Shown here piece after piece: positions 8,383-18,295 of a DNA stretch of 64,000 bases (position 1 is the stretch's first letter; each line of letters opens with the position of its first letter). Origin of the DNA: JAXGPP01 sp040766885 (GTDB taxonomy: Bacteria; Planctomycetota; Planctomycetia; Pirellulales; Thermoguttaceae). The translations under genes were made by a program, and so were the position numbers. The stretch spans positions 558,001 to 622,000 of the forward strand of contig JAXGPP010000002.1 in assembly GCA_040766885.1 (NCBI GenBank). Direction: 5' to 3'. A model generated the notes under the pieces. It saw nothing but the letters and a program-made list of their open reading frames with translations, searched no databases and was not told where the DNA came from.

Positions 8383-11151
8383 ATGGGAAGAGGAATCTGT
8401 CTCGGCCGCGTCGGAGCCGTAGCCCTCGTTGCGGCGTGCGCGTCGGTCGCAGCGCGGGGGGCGGAGATCGAGATCTTCAAACGGCCGGCCGATCCCTATG
8501 GCACGCCGCGCCCCGGGCCGGGCGAGGAGCACGTTGCGCTGGGCACCAGCTTCTGGATTGAGTTGGCAACCGTCCGGTCCAAGGCGCCCGATCGTAAGAC
8601 AGCGAGCCCGCCGGCCGCTGCCGACGCCGTGCTGCCGGAGTCGATTGCTGTCGAACTGGAGCCGGAAGGCGGAGCGAAGATGGCGGTCGTTCAGCCCGGC
8701 CAGCAGTTCGCTCCGGGGTTTGCCGGCCGCTTCATGCCGGGCCGCGAGGCCAATGGCGCCCGTACTCAGGCCGTGTACGTTGAAGCGGACAATCCGTTGC
8801 GTCCGGCAACGAAGTACACCGTGCGCGTCACGGGCAAGACGCGCGACGGCGGAGAGCTTCCGGCCGCGGCCGGCTCATGGCAGTTCACCACCGAGGCCGC
8901 GCCGGCGACGCATCCGCTCACGTTCGACCTCGATCTCTCCCGCCCGGCCGTTCACTGGGAGGGAGGGTTTTTCACCGGCTTCTGCATCCCCGCCTTCTCC
9001 TACAGCTACACCAACCGCCTTCCCACCTACGAGCTGATGGCGGAGGTCCGCCAGGCGTCGCCCCGTGCGTGGAGCCTGCAGCGCGACTTCTGGATGACCG
9101 GCATGGACCACCAGCCGCCCCGGCTCGGCAACGGCTTGCCCAACGTTGTCCGCGAGCTCCAGACGCGCCGGATCGCCCGTATTGAAGAGCAGCCGGAGGG
9201 CAGCTTGCTTCACGTGGAAGACTTCTTCGGCCACGCGCAATATGGAATTGCTTCGAACCGGCCCCTGAGCGCCGACTACCATGCCGGCGATGAGGTCCTT
9301 ATTGCCGATGGCGTGAGCGATTGCCGCGCCACGGTTGTGACCGCCAATGATCAGGATCGTACCGTTCTCGTGACCGGCCTTGCCGCGCCGGCCGACGGCT
9401 GGAAGCTTGAGTATCCTCGCCCGCTGCCCGAACGCGAGAATCCAGACGCTCCGGGCCTCTTCCCGGCTGGTGGCTGTTATCTCCGCAAGTTCCGGCCCTG
9501 CGGCACCCCTATGTACTACTGGGGCCGGCTCGACAAGGAGTGGGATCTCGCAGTCAACGAATGCGGGCGGCGAATCTCAGTGAATTTCGCCGACGCCCCG
9601 GGCGATCTTTCGATCGACGGCCGCAACTGGACGACCGCCAAGGACTATGCCGAGCTCCACGAGGCGACGCGGACCATCGCCGGCCATGTCATCGATCGCT
9701 ACGGCGACAAGTCGCTGACATTTGTCTGGAGCGTGTTCAACGAGCCCGACCTCGGGGCGCTCTTCTGGCGGACCGATTGGAGCGAGCTCCAGACGTTCTA
9801 CGACTACACCGTCGACGCCGTCCTGCGGGCATTCGAGGATCGCGGCTACGACTCCAACCGGGTTTTCATCGGCGGCCTTGAGTTGGGCGCGGTCTTTGGG
9901 GCGAACATCAAGGTTGAGGAGTTCCTCGCCCACTGCTCGCCGCGGCCGCACGACGTGAAAGGGGCGCTGGAGCTCAACGCCGCGTTCGCCGACAAGCGGC
10001 TCGATGGCAAGCGATCGAAGCGCGTCGAGGATCTCTGCCGGGCGAACGACGGCCGCGGATCGCCCTGCGACTTCGTGTCGATCCACGCCTACAACCGCTC
10101 GCAGGTGATGGCCGACAAGCTCGCACGGGCGAAGGAGGCGGCGCTGGCCCTCGATCCGGAGTTCTACGCCGATCTGCGGATCAATTCGCACGAATCGACC
10201 CCCAACTGGCAACAGCCGCCCGATCCGGCCTACGGCGACAGTTTCCTCGGCAACGGCTACGACGCCACCTGGTGCGCCGACGTGGCCGGCCGGCAGTTGC
10301 GCCGCGCCGCCGCCGATCCGCGCTACGCCGGAGGCGAGACGATCCTCACGTTCTGGCCGTGGCCGAACAAGAACTTCCGCGGCGGAAACGACTGCGTCCG
10401 CGCGCTGAGCGTCGACGACGACGGCAACGGCGAGAGCGATCGCACCGTCACGGTCGCCATGCCGATCCTGCACTTCCTCGGCCTCTTGGCTCAGATGGGA
10501 CCCGAGTTCCACGTCCTCCCCGAGCAGACCGTCGGCGGCCACCTGGTCAGCGGCTTCGCCTCGCCCGACGGGCCGGCAGTCCGGGTGCTGTTGTTCAGCC
10601 ACAACATGGCCGACACCCAATCGCGTTCCGTGGCCGACTTCGACATCTCCCTGCGGCTCACCGGATTGAGCGGCGCCCGTGCAAAAATCGACGAGTATCG
10701 CTTCGACAAGAACGACAACTCGTACTACCACCCGGCCCGCGAGCTTCGCGATCGGCGACACTTGCGCGTCGAACCAGACGAGGAGCAGGCCCGGCAGCTT
10801 CAAGACGCGCTGGCGGATCTGAAGAGCGACCAGAAAACGGTGCAACTGGCCGGCCTGGAAAAGCTCGCCTCGCTGGGCAGGGCGGCCGAGTCGGCGTTGC
10901 TGGCGGTGTTCCAACTCGTCCAGCAAAGCGACGATCAGCAGGTGAAGGAGAAAGCCACGGCGCTTGCCAGGAATCTCATGGGCCCCGATGTGTACTCGCC
11001 TGCCGAGGTCAACCAGGTCGAGGATCTGTCGCGATTGCGAAAGACCGACTCGCGGACCGCGGATGTCGCCGCCGATGGCAATCTGACGATCGCCGCCCGT
11101 GTTGCCGGAAACGGCGCGTGCTTTCTCGTGATCGAGCCGTCGCAGCCGTAA
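8383..11151 (+). CDS. Large secreted glycoside hydrolase, GH39-like (clan GH-A)
   Basis: 922 residues with a signal peptide ending near VAARGAE. Residues ~20-190 form a beta-rich N-terminal region with a big-domain-like strand pattern (PATKYTVRVTGKTRDGG). A TIM-barrel follows: the acid/base motif VWSVFNEPDLGALFW puts the catalytic Glu at residue 454, FVSIHAYNRS is a typical strand-6 segment, and INSHESTPNW (Glu604) is the best nucleophile candidate. The order and spacing resemble GH39 beta-xylosidases/iduronidases, though the spacing is somewhat long. Residues ~800-880 add a short helical, HEAT-like segment (LQDALADLKSDQKTVQLAGL), unusual for the family. It ends 14 bases from the convergent glycosidase gene. 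Family assignment is by motif only. Confidence 0.65.
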   Translation: MGRGICLGRVGAVALVAACASVAARGAEIEIFKRPADPYGTPRPGPGEEHVALGTSFWIELATVRSKAPDRKTASPPAAADAVLPESIAVELEPEGGAKMAVVQPGQQFAPGFAGRFMPGREANGARTQAVYVEADNPLRPATKYTVRVTGKTRDGGELPAAAGSWQFTTEAAPATHPLTFDLDLSRPAVHWEGGFFTGFCIPAFSYSYTNRLPTYELMAEVRQASPRAWSLQRDFWMTGMDHQPPRLGNGLPNVVRELQTRRIARIEEQPEGSLLHVEDFFGHAQYGIASNRPLSADYHAGDEVLIADGVSDCRATVVTANDQDRTVLVTGLAAPADGWKLEYPRPLPERENPDAPGLFPAGGCYLRKFRPCGTPMYYWGRLDKEWDLAVNECGRRISVNFADAPGDLSIDGRNWTTAKDYAELHEATRTIAGHVIDRYGDKSLTFVWSVFNEPDLGALFWRTDWSELQTFYDYTVDAVLRAFEDRGYDSNRVFIGGLELGAVFGANIKVEEFLAHCSPRPHDVKGALELNAAFADKRLDGKRSKRVEDLCRANDGRGSPCDFVSIHAYNRSQVMADKLARAKEAALALDPEFYADLRINSHESTPNWQQPPDPAYGDSFLGNGYDATWCADVAGRQLRRAAADPRYAGGETILTFWPWPNKNFRGGNDCVRALSVDDDGNGESDRTVTVAMPILHFLGLLAQMGPEFHVLPEQTVGGHLVSGFASPDGPAVRVLLFSHNMADTQSRSVADFDISLRLTGLSGARAKIDEYRFDKNDNSYYHPARELRDRRHLRVEPDEEQARQLQDALADLKSDQKTVQLAGLEKLASLGRAAESALLAVFQLVQQSDDQQVKEKATALARNLMGPDVYSPAEVNQVEDLSRLRKTDSRTADVAADGNLTIAARVAGNGACFLVIEPSQP

Positions 11152-11165
11152 GCTCCCCTGCCGCC

Positions 11166-13208
11166 TTACGGCGCGGTCCAATCCACGCCAAACCAGTCGG
11201 CGGAATCGGGCCGAAGCGATCGCTCGACCGTTTGGCCGTCCGCAAGCTCGAACCGCACGTCGACCGCGTCGGCTTGCCCTTCGATGAACTTGTCCGCCGG
11301 CAGATAGCAGAACACGTAACACTTGCCGCCGGCCACGCGGGCGCGCCACCGGACGCGCGAGTCGGACACCGCCTTGACGCATCCCGGCGCATCGGCCGCC
11401 ACGAGCGCCGGTTCGAACGATTTGATCTCGCGCGTGACACGCACCAGCCGCTGCCAGTACTCTTCGCGCTGCTTGGGGTCGCGAACATCCTTGAGCGCAC
11501 GGCTGCCGTAGCTCCAGTAGAACAGGCCGCGTGCCCCTTCGGTTATCGCCATCAGGCTCATCGTCCGCAACTCGTCTTCAGTGGGCCAGCGGTCGGTGCT
11601 CCAACCCTGAAAGAACTGGATCACGGCCCACACCGGCCGGCTGCCGTCGGTCGCGTCCACAGTTGATCGGGTCCACTGCCCAGCGAGGCTCAGCGGCCGG
11701 CCGGCCTTCATGTTCATGAGCGGATAGGGATCCATGCCCAATACGTCGACCGTATCGCGCCAGAAAGAAAGCTCCGCCGGCTTGTTGCTGATGCCGACGA
11801 TCGGATGGCCGGGATCGGCCTCGGCAAGCACCTGGCGCTGATGGAAATGTCGCGGCACTTCGTCGAATCCCCGCTCGTCCATGGCGTACCATCCGAGGAA
11901 GTTTGAAAGCTTGCTCATCCGTTCCGCCAGCCCCGCCTGGTACCGGTCGACAAGCTCCTGCGTATCGAGCGTTTCCCGGCCGGCCGCCTCCGGCACGATC
12001 TCCCTTGCCATGGGCGTGGAGGGAAACGGCGGATAGACATTATTCACCGTGTCGAGAAACCAAATGCCGTGTTCGGCCATCGCGCCGAGGTATCGGCGCC
12101 GCGCTTCCATGCCCGGATACCAGAACCAGTAGTTGATGTTCGCATTGATCGGCGCTTCGGCCATCTTCTCAAGCCGTGCGGCCTCCGCGCTGTAGTCCAC
12201 CTCATCATCCCGGTTGTAGAACCGCAGTGTGGTATTGTAGAGGCCGATGGGAAAGGTCGGCTTTCCGCCCAGGTGCAGTACCTGGTTGGCGTCGAACCAG
12301 ACCGGCATCCCGTTGCGAACCGCTGCGGGAATCTTGTTCACTACGTAGGCCGGGTAGCGATAGCCGCCTAACCGCGCCTCCACGCGGTAGAGCCCCACCG
12401 GCCAGCCCGCGGCATCGATCTCCAGCGGCTTGCCGAGATCTGCCGGCACGCTGACGCTGGCCACACTCCTTTGCTGTTCATCGAAGACCTCGACGACCGA
12501 CGGTCCGGCCGCACTCGGATCGTTCACCCGAATACGAAGCCGAATCGTGCCTGGCCCGTCATCGGGAAACAGTCCGCGGTAGTTCGGATAGAGCAGGAAG
12601 GCCTCGATCGGCGGCGGCATGATCCGCGCCAGTTGAAGATCGTCGAACCACGCCTCGCCGCCGTCCGCACCGCCGTAGCGATGCAAGCTGATCGTCACGC
12701 TGCCCGGTTTGACTTCGGCCGGGATCACCACCTTCAGCTCTTCCGCCGTCCAATCCCGCGTGCCGCGGAACACCTCGGTCGAAGGCCAGCTTCGAGTGCC
12801 ATCGGCCAGCAGGTACTCGATGCTCACGCGCGCCCCGCTTGTCGCCTTCTTCTGGCCTCCCAGATCGCGGCTCTTGATCCAGAAGCGAAGGATGTAGACA
12901 CCCGGGCCGACTTCCGGCAGGGGTTGCCGCAGCGACGCCGAATACCGAGTCGCCTCCCCGCAGTCGAGCCGCACGCAGTTCTGGCCCGAACGGGCCGTTC
13001 CTTCCGCCGAGACGATCGAAAACGCCTGCGCCTCGGCCGGCTTCCAGCCTTCCCATTGCTGCTCGAATCCCGGGTTGGCCAGTGGAATGTCCTTGGCCAC
13101 TTCCGCCGGCAATGCCGACAGCCCGCCCGCGCGGAGAACGTCGGCGGCATTCGTCGCTGGTTCCGCCGATACGGCGGCAAGCCACACGCAGATCGTCAAG
13201 GCATTCAT
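11166..13208 (-). CDS. Secreted carbohydrate-binding domain + glycoside hydrolase-like TIM barrel
   Basis: 680 residues from the ATG at 13208 (a TTG five codons upstream is an alternative). The signal peptide is MNALTICVWLAAVSAEP. Residues ~45-190 look like a CBM4/9-type beta-sandwich: LANPGFEQQWEGWKP at its start, ARSGQNCVRLDCGEA, and GEAWFDDLQLARI at its end. A second beta segment follows, and then a barrel-like domain from ~300: FPIGLYNTTLRFY, FLGWYAMDERGFDEVPRH (acidic pair at the expected acid/base place), VDVLGMDPYPL and GLFYWSYGSRAL. This is the pattern of GH42/GH5-like secreted glycosidases in planctomycetes. It lies 46 bases downstream of the HzsA-related/SGNH gene on the same strand and is probably in its operon. 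The substrate is unknown. Confidence 0.6.
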   Translation of the reverse strand: MNALTICVWLAAVSAEPATNAADVLRAGGLSALPAEVAKDIPLANPGFEQQWEGWKPAEAQAFSIVSAEGTARSGQNCVRLDCGEATRYSASLRQPLPEVGPGVYILRFWIKSRDLGGQKKATSGARVSIEYLLADGTRSWPSTEVFRGTRDWTAEELKVVIPAEVKPGSVTISLHRYGGADGGEAWFDDLQLARIMPPPIEAFLLYPNYRGLFPDDGPGTIRLRIRVNDPSAAGPSVVEVFDEQQRSVASVSVPADLGKPLEIDAAGWPVGLYRVEARLGGYRYPAYVVNKIPAAVRNGMPVWFDANQVLHLGGKPTFPIGLYNTTLRFYNRDDEVDYSAEAARLEKMAEAPINANINYWFWYPGMEARRRYLGAMAEHGIWFLDTVNNVYPPFPSTPMAREIVPEAAGRETLDTQELVDRYQAGLAERMSKLSNFLGWYAMDERGFDEVPRHFHQRQVLAEADPGHPIVGISNKPAELSFWRDTVDVLGMDPYPLMNMKAGRPLSLAGQWTRSTVDATDGSRPVWAVIQFFQGWSTDRWPTEDELRTMSLMAITEGARGLFYWSYGSRALKDVRDPKQREEYWQRLVRVTREIKSFEPALVAADAPGCVKAVSDSRVRWRARVAGGKCYVFCYLPADKFIEGQADAVDVRFELADGQTVERSLRPDSADWFGVDWTAP

Positions 13209-13254
13209 CGCTGCAGGCTTCAATCCGGGGCGATCAGATCGGTGACGCTTTCCG

Positions 13255-16200
13255 CTACTTGCCCGCTTTCAGGGCCGCCAGGATCGCATCGGCGATGGCC
13301 CGCATCCCCCTGTCCCCCGGATGACCCGCCACGCCGGCATGGGCGAAATCCCGCTCCGAACGGGCGAAGTTCGCCTCCTCGCGCCCCAGAGCGCCGATGT
13401 CGACAAAGATGCCTCCGACCTCGGCGCACGCCTGCCGCAGTGCCGCATCCTTCGCCGCGTCCGGCCAGAAACAACTGCGGACCACGATCACCGGCCCGCC
13501 GTCTCCTTTCAAACGCTTCAGAAGTCTCGCCGTCTGCAATTGAAAGCCGGCTTTCGCCTGCTCCGTATTCAATGCCGGCACGTTCTCGCCGATCGCCACG
13601 ATGACCAGGTCCGGCTTGAACGCCAGTTCCTTCGCCAGCCGCGACTCGACCTCGTAGCGGTCGAACCCCCGCTCGAAATCGGCGATGTTCGCGACGAGCG
13701 ATCCCGGCCTCTTCCCCGCCGTCTCGTCGATCTCCCGCAGGACAAGATGCACATAGTCGCGATCCTGGGAGCTGGCGGCCATGCCCCAATTTCCCTCCCA
13801 GCCGATGTCCGATTTCGGGCCGTGCAGCGTAATACTGTTGCCCAGAAACAGCACGCGATTGGCTTTGATGCCGTGGAAGACGATGTCCCTTCCGGCTTCC
13901 CGCATCCGCGCCAGCTCCTCGCGCCGGGCCTCGTATCGCTTCTCCCGCTCCAACTCAGCCGGGCTCACCAGTCGAAAGCCCGGCATGTCAGGCCGCGGCG
14001 CGGCGGCCAGCCGCTGCCGGCCCGTTTCGATGATCGCCAATGCCTCTTCGTATCTCTGCGGATCCGATCCCCGCAACGCGACGAGGCAAGGACTCGCTTC
14101 CGGTCGCGTGAAGCTGATCTGCGTCAGTTGCCCGCGATCGAGAAGCTTGATGCCGGTAAGCTCGCCGAGCCGTTGGACCTCTTCTGCCTTAAGCGGCGAG
14201 CGGCCGAAGGGATTGTCGCCAAACGCGCCCGCGGCGTAGTCGGGATAGTATGGCGCATTGATGTCGATCCATGTGATCACTCGGTCGATCGATTCGCGGT
14301 CGAGACGGACCTCGCGGTCGATCTCCGGCTGGCCGTGCCCGTCAAGCATGATCGTGGCGAGCCGGCTGGCATGCGAGCCCCAGGTCTTCGGCATCTGCGT
14401 CTCGTAGGGTCCCGCGCCGACGACGTGAACGTACCCTTTGCCACGGAGTTCCGTGTAGGAAGTGTTGAACACCAGCCCCAGGTCGCCGGCCAGGTTGAGC
14501 TTCTCGCCGGCCGGCTTGCCGTAATCGTGGCAGGAGACGCAGTGCCTGTCGAACACCGTCTGCACTTCCGCCGCATAGCTGAACAGCCGCGGCGGCCCGT
14601 ACCACGGTTCCAGCTCCCGCACCGGCTGGCTCCACGCGGCGCCCGTGTAACGCAGAACGGGCGTTGAGCGGCGGTTCTCGTGGCACCCCACGCAGCCCAC
14701 CCGCTCGCCGGGGCGGACGATGGTGCCGCTCCGCATCGATTGAACCATCCTTCCCGCTTCGTCGAGAAGCTGGAAATAGACGAACGTGTCGGCCGGCACG
14801 GCAAACTGAACGCTCCCGTCGGCCTCCACCGGCACGGTTCCCAGGATCCGCTTGTTGTTGAAGTCGTCCCAGGCCATGCCCGGGGCCTGCTGGCCGGTGC
14901 CGCCGTCCCACGCCGGCCCGGTCCAGAACCGCTTTTCGGGCGACTCGACCACGCGGAGGTACTTCACCGCCCCCGGCTCGATTCGTTCCATGCCGGTGCC
15001 CGTGTAGACATTCTCCACGTAGAAGACGCCGTCGCGCTGCGCATGGTCGACTCGCGACGGCACCACTGCCGGCGGTACCCGCGGGGCGAGCGGCATCGGA
15101 TCGAAGCAGCCCGGCGCCTCGGCATGGAGCAGAATCTCGTTGCCGAACACGTCGATGAGAAAGATGCCCATCTCCTCGCCGCGCCCCGTCATCCGCGAAC
15201 AGAGGAAGTACTTGTCCGAAAGCGGATAGGGATCCTCGTACTTCGGGCTCAACGACACGTAGGAATCGTAGTTGCCCTTGCCGACCCTTTCGATCGCCTC
15301 CGGCGGCCACGTGCAGACGACTGGCCCCCGTCCGTCCAACCCCAGCCGGCGGTCGACGATCGCGATCGCGCCCCACGGTCGATCGTGGCACGACGAGAAT
15401 GTGGCAATGAACCGCTCCGTGCCCGGTATCGCCCGGGCGTCGAGCACCGCGCCCGGCGAGTTGGTGTTGTTTCCCCAATACACCGCATGGTTCGTCCCGT
15501 CGGGATTGGTCACCCACACTCCCTGAGCGTCGCCGAAATTGCGGTCGACGTATTCCCAGCGGTCGTAGATTACCCGGCCATCGGGCAACAGCGATGCATG
15601 CCCCTCGTGGAGCGTGCTGTGGCCGATCTGCTCCAGGCTCGACCCGTCGGCATCGATCGTGTACAGGTTGCCCATGATGTGCCGGTTGCACATGCAGAAC
15701 TTGGGCTCCCGGGTAGAAGTGAACAGGATGCGGCCATCGGGCAGATAGATCGGATCGATGTCCGTCAGCCCAGAGCCGAACGTGATCTGCCGCGGCGCCG
15801 AACCGCCATCGGCCCACTCGTAGATGTGATAGTCGTCCTCCCGGTCCTTCCGCATCGCCAGCACGATCTTCTTGCCGTCGAAGCTCACGTCCGGGTCGCG
15901 GACGATTCCCTCGGGAACCTCGATCAGCGTCGCCACGGCCCCGCCGCGGCCGAAATCGATCGTCTTCAGTGCACCGCCGCCGCGAAAACTGCCCGTGTTG
16001 ATCTCCCCCGTCTGGAACATCGTCGCCGTATTGTGGTGATCCGGCACGTACTGCGGACGGACGACATACAAGATCGGCTGGCCGCGGACCAGTGGATTGG
16101 CCGTGAGCGCTTCGCGGCGGAGCAATTCGAGTTCCTCGATCGATCTCGCTCGTTCCTCGGCAGTTCCCTCCCATGCGCCGGCAATCCGGTTCAGCCGCTC

Positions 16201-16371
16201 CAGGTACTGTGGGCCCTGTGGATAGCGATCGCCGAACGTCGCAATCAAATCGCCAATCGCCGCGCGGAGCGGTTCCAGATCGAACGACTTCGAGGGATCC
16301 GCCGCGCGCGTATCGCTCACCAGGAAGATCAACACAACGACGGCCGCGATCAGCATTCTCGTCCGCATCAT
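13255..16371 (-). CDS. HzsA-related haem protein fused to an SGNH/GDSL hydrolase
   Basis: 1038 residues with a signal peptide (MLIAAVVVLIFLVSDTRAAD). Residues ~90-500 form a propeller-like region with repeated PDGR/PDGT blades (LPDGRILFTSTREPKFCMCN, LLPDGRVIYDRWEYVD, NPDGTNHAVYWGNNTNSPG). Two haem-binding sites follow, CVGCH (from Cys560) and CVSCH (from Cys611). This layout matches the planctomycete proteins called HzsA-related after the hydrazine synthase alpha subunit; it does not imply anammox. The C-terminus is a second enzyme: VLFLGNSITLHGP with Ser846 as nucleophile and AGVAGHPGDRGM with His1017, the SGNH/GDSL esterase blocks. The start at 16371 is chosen for the signal peptide; the frame continues 20 codons upstream into the esterase gene end. 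The esterase gene lies 20 bases upstream. Confidence 0.8.
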   Translation of the reverse strand: MMRTRMLIAAVVVLIFLVSDTRAADPSKSFDLEPLRAAIGDLIATFGDRYPQGPQYLERLNRIAGAWEGTAEERARSIEELELLRREALTANPLVRGQPILYVVRPQYVPDHHNTATMFQTGEINTGSFRGGGALKTIDFGRGGAVATLIEVPEGIVRDPDVSFDGKKIVLAMRKDREDDYHIYEWADGGSAPRQITFGSGLTDIDPIYLPDGRILFTSTREPKFCMCNRHIMGNLYTIDADGSSLEQIGHSTLHEGHASLLPDGRVIYDRWEYVDRNFGDAQGVWVTNPDGTNHAVYWGNNTNSPGAVLDARAIPGTERFIATFSSCHDRPWGAIAIVDRRLGLDGRGPVVCTWPPEAIERVGKGNYDSYVSLSPKYEDPYPLSDKYFLCSRMTGRGEEMGIFLIDVFGNEILLHAEAPGCFDPMPLAPRVPPAVVPSRVDHAQRDGVFYVENVYTGTGMERIEPGAVKYLRVVESPEKRFWTGPAWDGGTGQQAPGMAWDDFNNKRILGTVPVEADGSVQFAVPADTFVYFQLLDEAGRMVQSMRSGTIVRPGERVGCVGCHENRRSTPVLRYTGAAWSQPVRELEPWYGPPRLFSYAAEVQTVFDRHCVSCHDYGKPAGEKLNLAGDLGLVFNTSYTELRGKGYVHVVGAGPYETQMPKTWGSHASRLATIMLDGHGQPEIDREVRLDRESIDRVITWIDINAPYYPDYAAGAFGDNPFGRSPLKAEEVQRLGELTGIKLLDRGQLTQISFTRPEASPCLVALRGSDPQRYEEALAIIETGRQRLAAAPRPDMPGFRLVSPAELEREKRYEARREELARMREAGRDIVFHGIKANRVLFLGNSITLHGPKSDIGWEGNWGMAASSQDRDYVHLVLREIDETAGKRPGSLVANIADFERGFDRYEVESRLAKELAFKPDLVIVAIGENVPALNTEQAKAGFQLQTARLLKRLKGDGGPVIVVRSCFWPDAAKDAALRQACAEVGGIFVDIGALGREEANFARSERDFAHAGVAGHPGDRGMRAIADAILAALKAGK

Positions 16372-16391
16372 GGGGCTCGCGTCTTCGGTAG

Positions 16392-17462
16392 TCACAGATG
16401 CCGTTGGAACCACTCCCGGGTGCGGCGCCACATCTCGTCGGAAAGGACGTGGCCGCTGCCGGGCTCGATATAGTGGCTGAATCGGTCGGCCGCCCCCGCC
16501 AACTCGTACGCCCGTGCAATCGTCTCGATGCCTTGCCGCACTTCTTCAATCGGACTCCCCTCGTCAAGCTCGCCGAAGTTGAGCAACAAGGCCCGCGGGG
16601 CAATCATGGCGGCGATGTCGGGCGTATCGCCGTACTGGTGCCAGCCGGGTATGAAGTTCGGAAAGCAGTGCAGGATGTGCGTGCGGTGGATCGCCGCATA
16701 AGTTGGCAGGCAGCAGTTGCCCACCAGGCACTTCAGCCGCGGTTCCCACGGCCCCACGAGCCACGTGTGCGTCGAGCCCATCGAATGGCCGTAGCAGCCG
16801 ATCCGGTCGGCCTCGACTTCGGGCCGCGAGGCCAGATAGTCGATCGCCCGCCGCATGTCGAGAATGTTCTTCCAGGCCATCGACTTGCCGGCGACCACGT
16901 AGCGGAGAAACTCGAACCGCTCGAAATTGCCCCCCTTGAGATCCGCGCTCTGCCGCTCCTCGAAGCACAGCGCGTCGGGGCACAGAACCACGTAGCCCTC
17001 CCTGGCCAGCGCCGCCCCGGTGTGATGCATGGGGTTGCCGGCCAGCCCGGCCGGTTCGCTCTTGCCCAGGTGCCACTCGCCGTTGTGCTGGTGCCAGACG
17101 GCCACCGCGGGCGCTCGATGCTCGGCATCAACGCCATCGGGAATGAGCACCAGCGCCGGCACGCGATCGCCCGGTTCCACCTCGTAGCTCACCGACTCGA
17201 TGCGAAACCCGTCGCGGGCGATTGTTTCGCGAACCTGCGCCTCGAGCGGGCACGGTTCGGGCCACGCGCCGCCAAGACATTCCAGCAGTCGGCCGCGCCG
17301 GTCGGTCTCGTTCATGGAAGTCTCCCCGGCCGAGGCCGCTCGTATCTCCCCGCCGGCGCCCAGCGCCGCCGCTCCGGCCGCCGACCGGGCCAGAAACGCC
17401 CGTCGCGAGACCCCCGCCGCTGGTGATTCGCCGCTTCGCCCGGTCTTGCTTCGACTGTTCAT
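16392..17462 (-). CDS. Tat-exported alpha/beta-hydrolase (acetyl xylan esterase/dienelactone hydrolase-like)
   Basis: 356 residues. The start ATG at 17462 has a perfect AGGAGGG five bases upstream. VSRRAFLARSAAGAAALGAG is a twin-arginine signal. The alpha/beta-hydrolase core shows the nucleophile elbow CYGHSMGSTHTW (Ser227), a likely acid in NFGELDEGSPIEE (Asp300) and the base in IEPGSGHVLSDEMW (His338). The closest families are acetyl xylan esterases and dienelactone hydrolase-like proteins, so removal of acyl groups from polysaccharide is a reasonable guess. It is first in a three-gene minus-strand run with the HzsA-related/SGNH fusion (20 bp gap) and the CBM-glycosidase (46 bp gap), all predicted to be exported. 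Confidence 0.8.
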   Translation of the reverse strand: MNSRSKTGRSGESPAAGVSRRAFLARSAAGAAALGAGGEIRAASAGETSMNETDRRGRLLECLGGAWPEPCPLEAQVRETIARDGFRIESVSYEVEPGDRVPALVLIPDGVDAEHRAPAVAVWHQHNGEWHLGKSEPAGLAGNPMHHTGAALAREGYVVLCPDALCFEERQSADLKGGNFERFEFLRYVVAGKSMAWKNILDMRRAIDYLASRPEVEADRIGCYGHSMGSTHTWLVGPWEPRLKCLVGNCCLPTYAAIHRTHILHCFPNFIPGWHQYGDTPDIAAMIAPRALLLNFGELDEGSPIEEVRQGIETIARAYELAGAADRFSHYIEPGSGHVLSDEMWRRTREWFQRHL

Positions 17463-17634
17463 CGTACCCTCCTGGCGCACGAGGGTAGCTGAGCCGCCGG
17501 CGGCTGTCAAACAATGGTTCGGCGAGAACGAAATGGACCCTGCTCGCCCGCACGAAGGTCTGCCTGCCGCTGCCTGACCGGGCGGCGCTCGCGCTCAACG
17601 CGCGGCAACAAGCAGGTCATCCCACGACGGCGCG

Positions 17635-18225
17635 CTATTTCCCTCGTGGAAACTTCGCGCGGATGAGCTGCCGCGTCTCTTCCAGCCAGCGGCGGCGATC
17701 ATCGGGCGTGCTCATGACGATCGACTCGAAATTGCGCCGCTCGAAGTCCTCCACCCCGCAGAAGCCGAACGTGCACGTCTTCCACAGGTTCTCCAGCGGG
17801 TCGCCAAAGACTTTCAGCTCCATTTCGCGCGGCGTGTTCGACGTCGTAATCACCACCGCGGTCCGGCCCTTGAGGTGCCCGATGACTCCGCCGGCGCCGA
17901 ATTCATAAACCACGCCCTGCCGGAGCACCCGGTCCACCCAGCCCTTGAGCATCGCCGGCGGCTGGCCCCACCAGTTCGGATGCACCACCACGTAGCCGTC
18001 GGCCGCCAGCACTTCATCGCAGTGCCGGCGAATCACCGGGTCGAGTTCGGCCTGCTTGGGAACCTCCGACTGCAGCAGGATGGGATCGAAACCCTCGGCG
18101 TAGAGATCGTGGTACACGACCTCGTGCCCGGCGGTCTTTAATTCCTCGATCGCCGCCGCGGTGATCGCGTGGCAGAAGCTGTTGCCCTCGGTATTCTGGT
18201 GCCCCAGGATGACCAGGATTCGCAT
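17635..18225 (-). CDS. NAD(P)H dehydrogenase (quinone), flavodoxin fold (MdaB/KefF-like)
   Basis: 196 residues, cytosolic. FMN- or FAD-dependent two-electron reductase of quinones and related electrophiles. The N-terminal MRILVILGHQNTEGNSFCHA is the flavin phosphate-binding strand and loop, and VVHPNWWGQPPAMLKGWVDRV is the diagnostic motif of the flavodoxin_2 family. TAVVITTSNTPREM and FGFCGVEDF complete the core. It has the usual length for the family. It is last in a probable minus-strand series after the thioesterase gene (70 bp gap). Typical role: detoxification or redox protection. Confidence 0.85.
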   Translation of the reverse strand: MRILVILGHQNTEGNSFCHAITAAAIEELKTAGHEVVYHDLYAEGFDPILLQSEVPKQAELDPVIRRHCDEVLAADGYVVVHPNWWGQPPAMLKGWVDRVLRQGVVYEFGAGGVIGHLKGRTAVVITTSNTPREMELKVFGDPLENLWKTCTFGFCGVEDFERRNFESIVMSTPDDRRRWLEETRQLIRAKFPRGK

Positions 18226-18295
18226 CGATGCTGACTTTCACAGTGGATAGGGTAAACAAGCCTTGTTGCGACCGGAGCTCGCCCCCGGCCGCATT

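Noticed and set aside
14680..16473. 597-codon plus-strand frame opposite the HzsA-related/SGNH gene
   Set aside because: Shadow of the minus-strand gene; no signal, domains or ribosome site.
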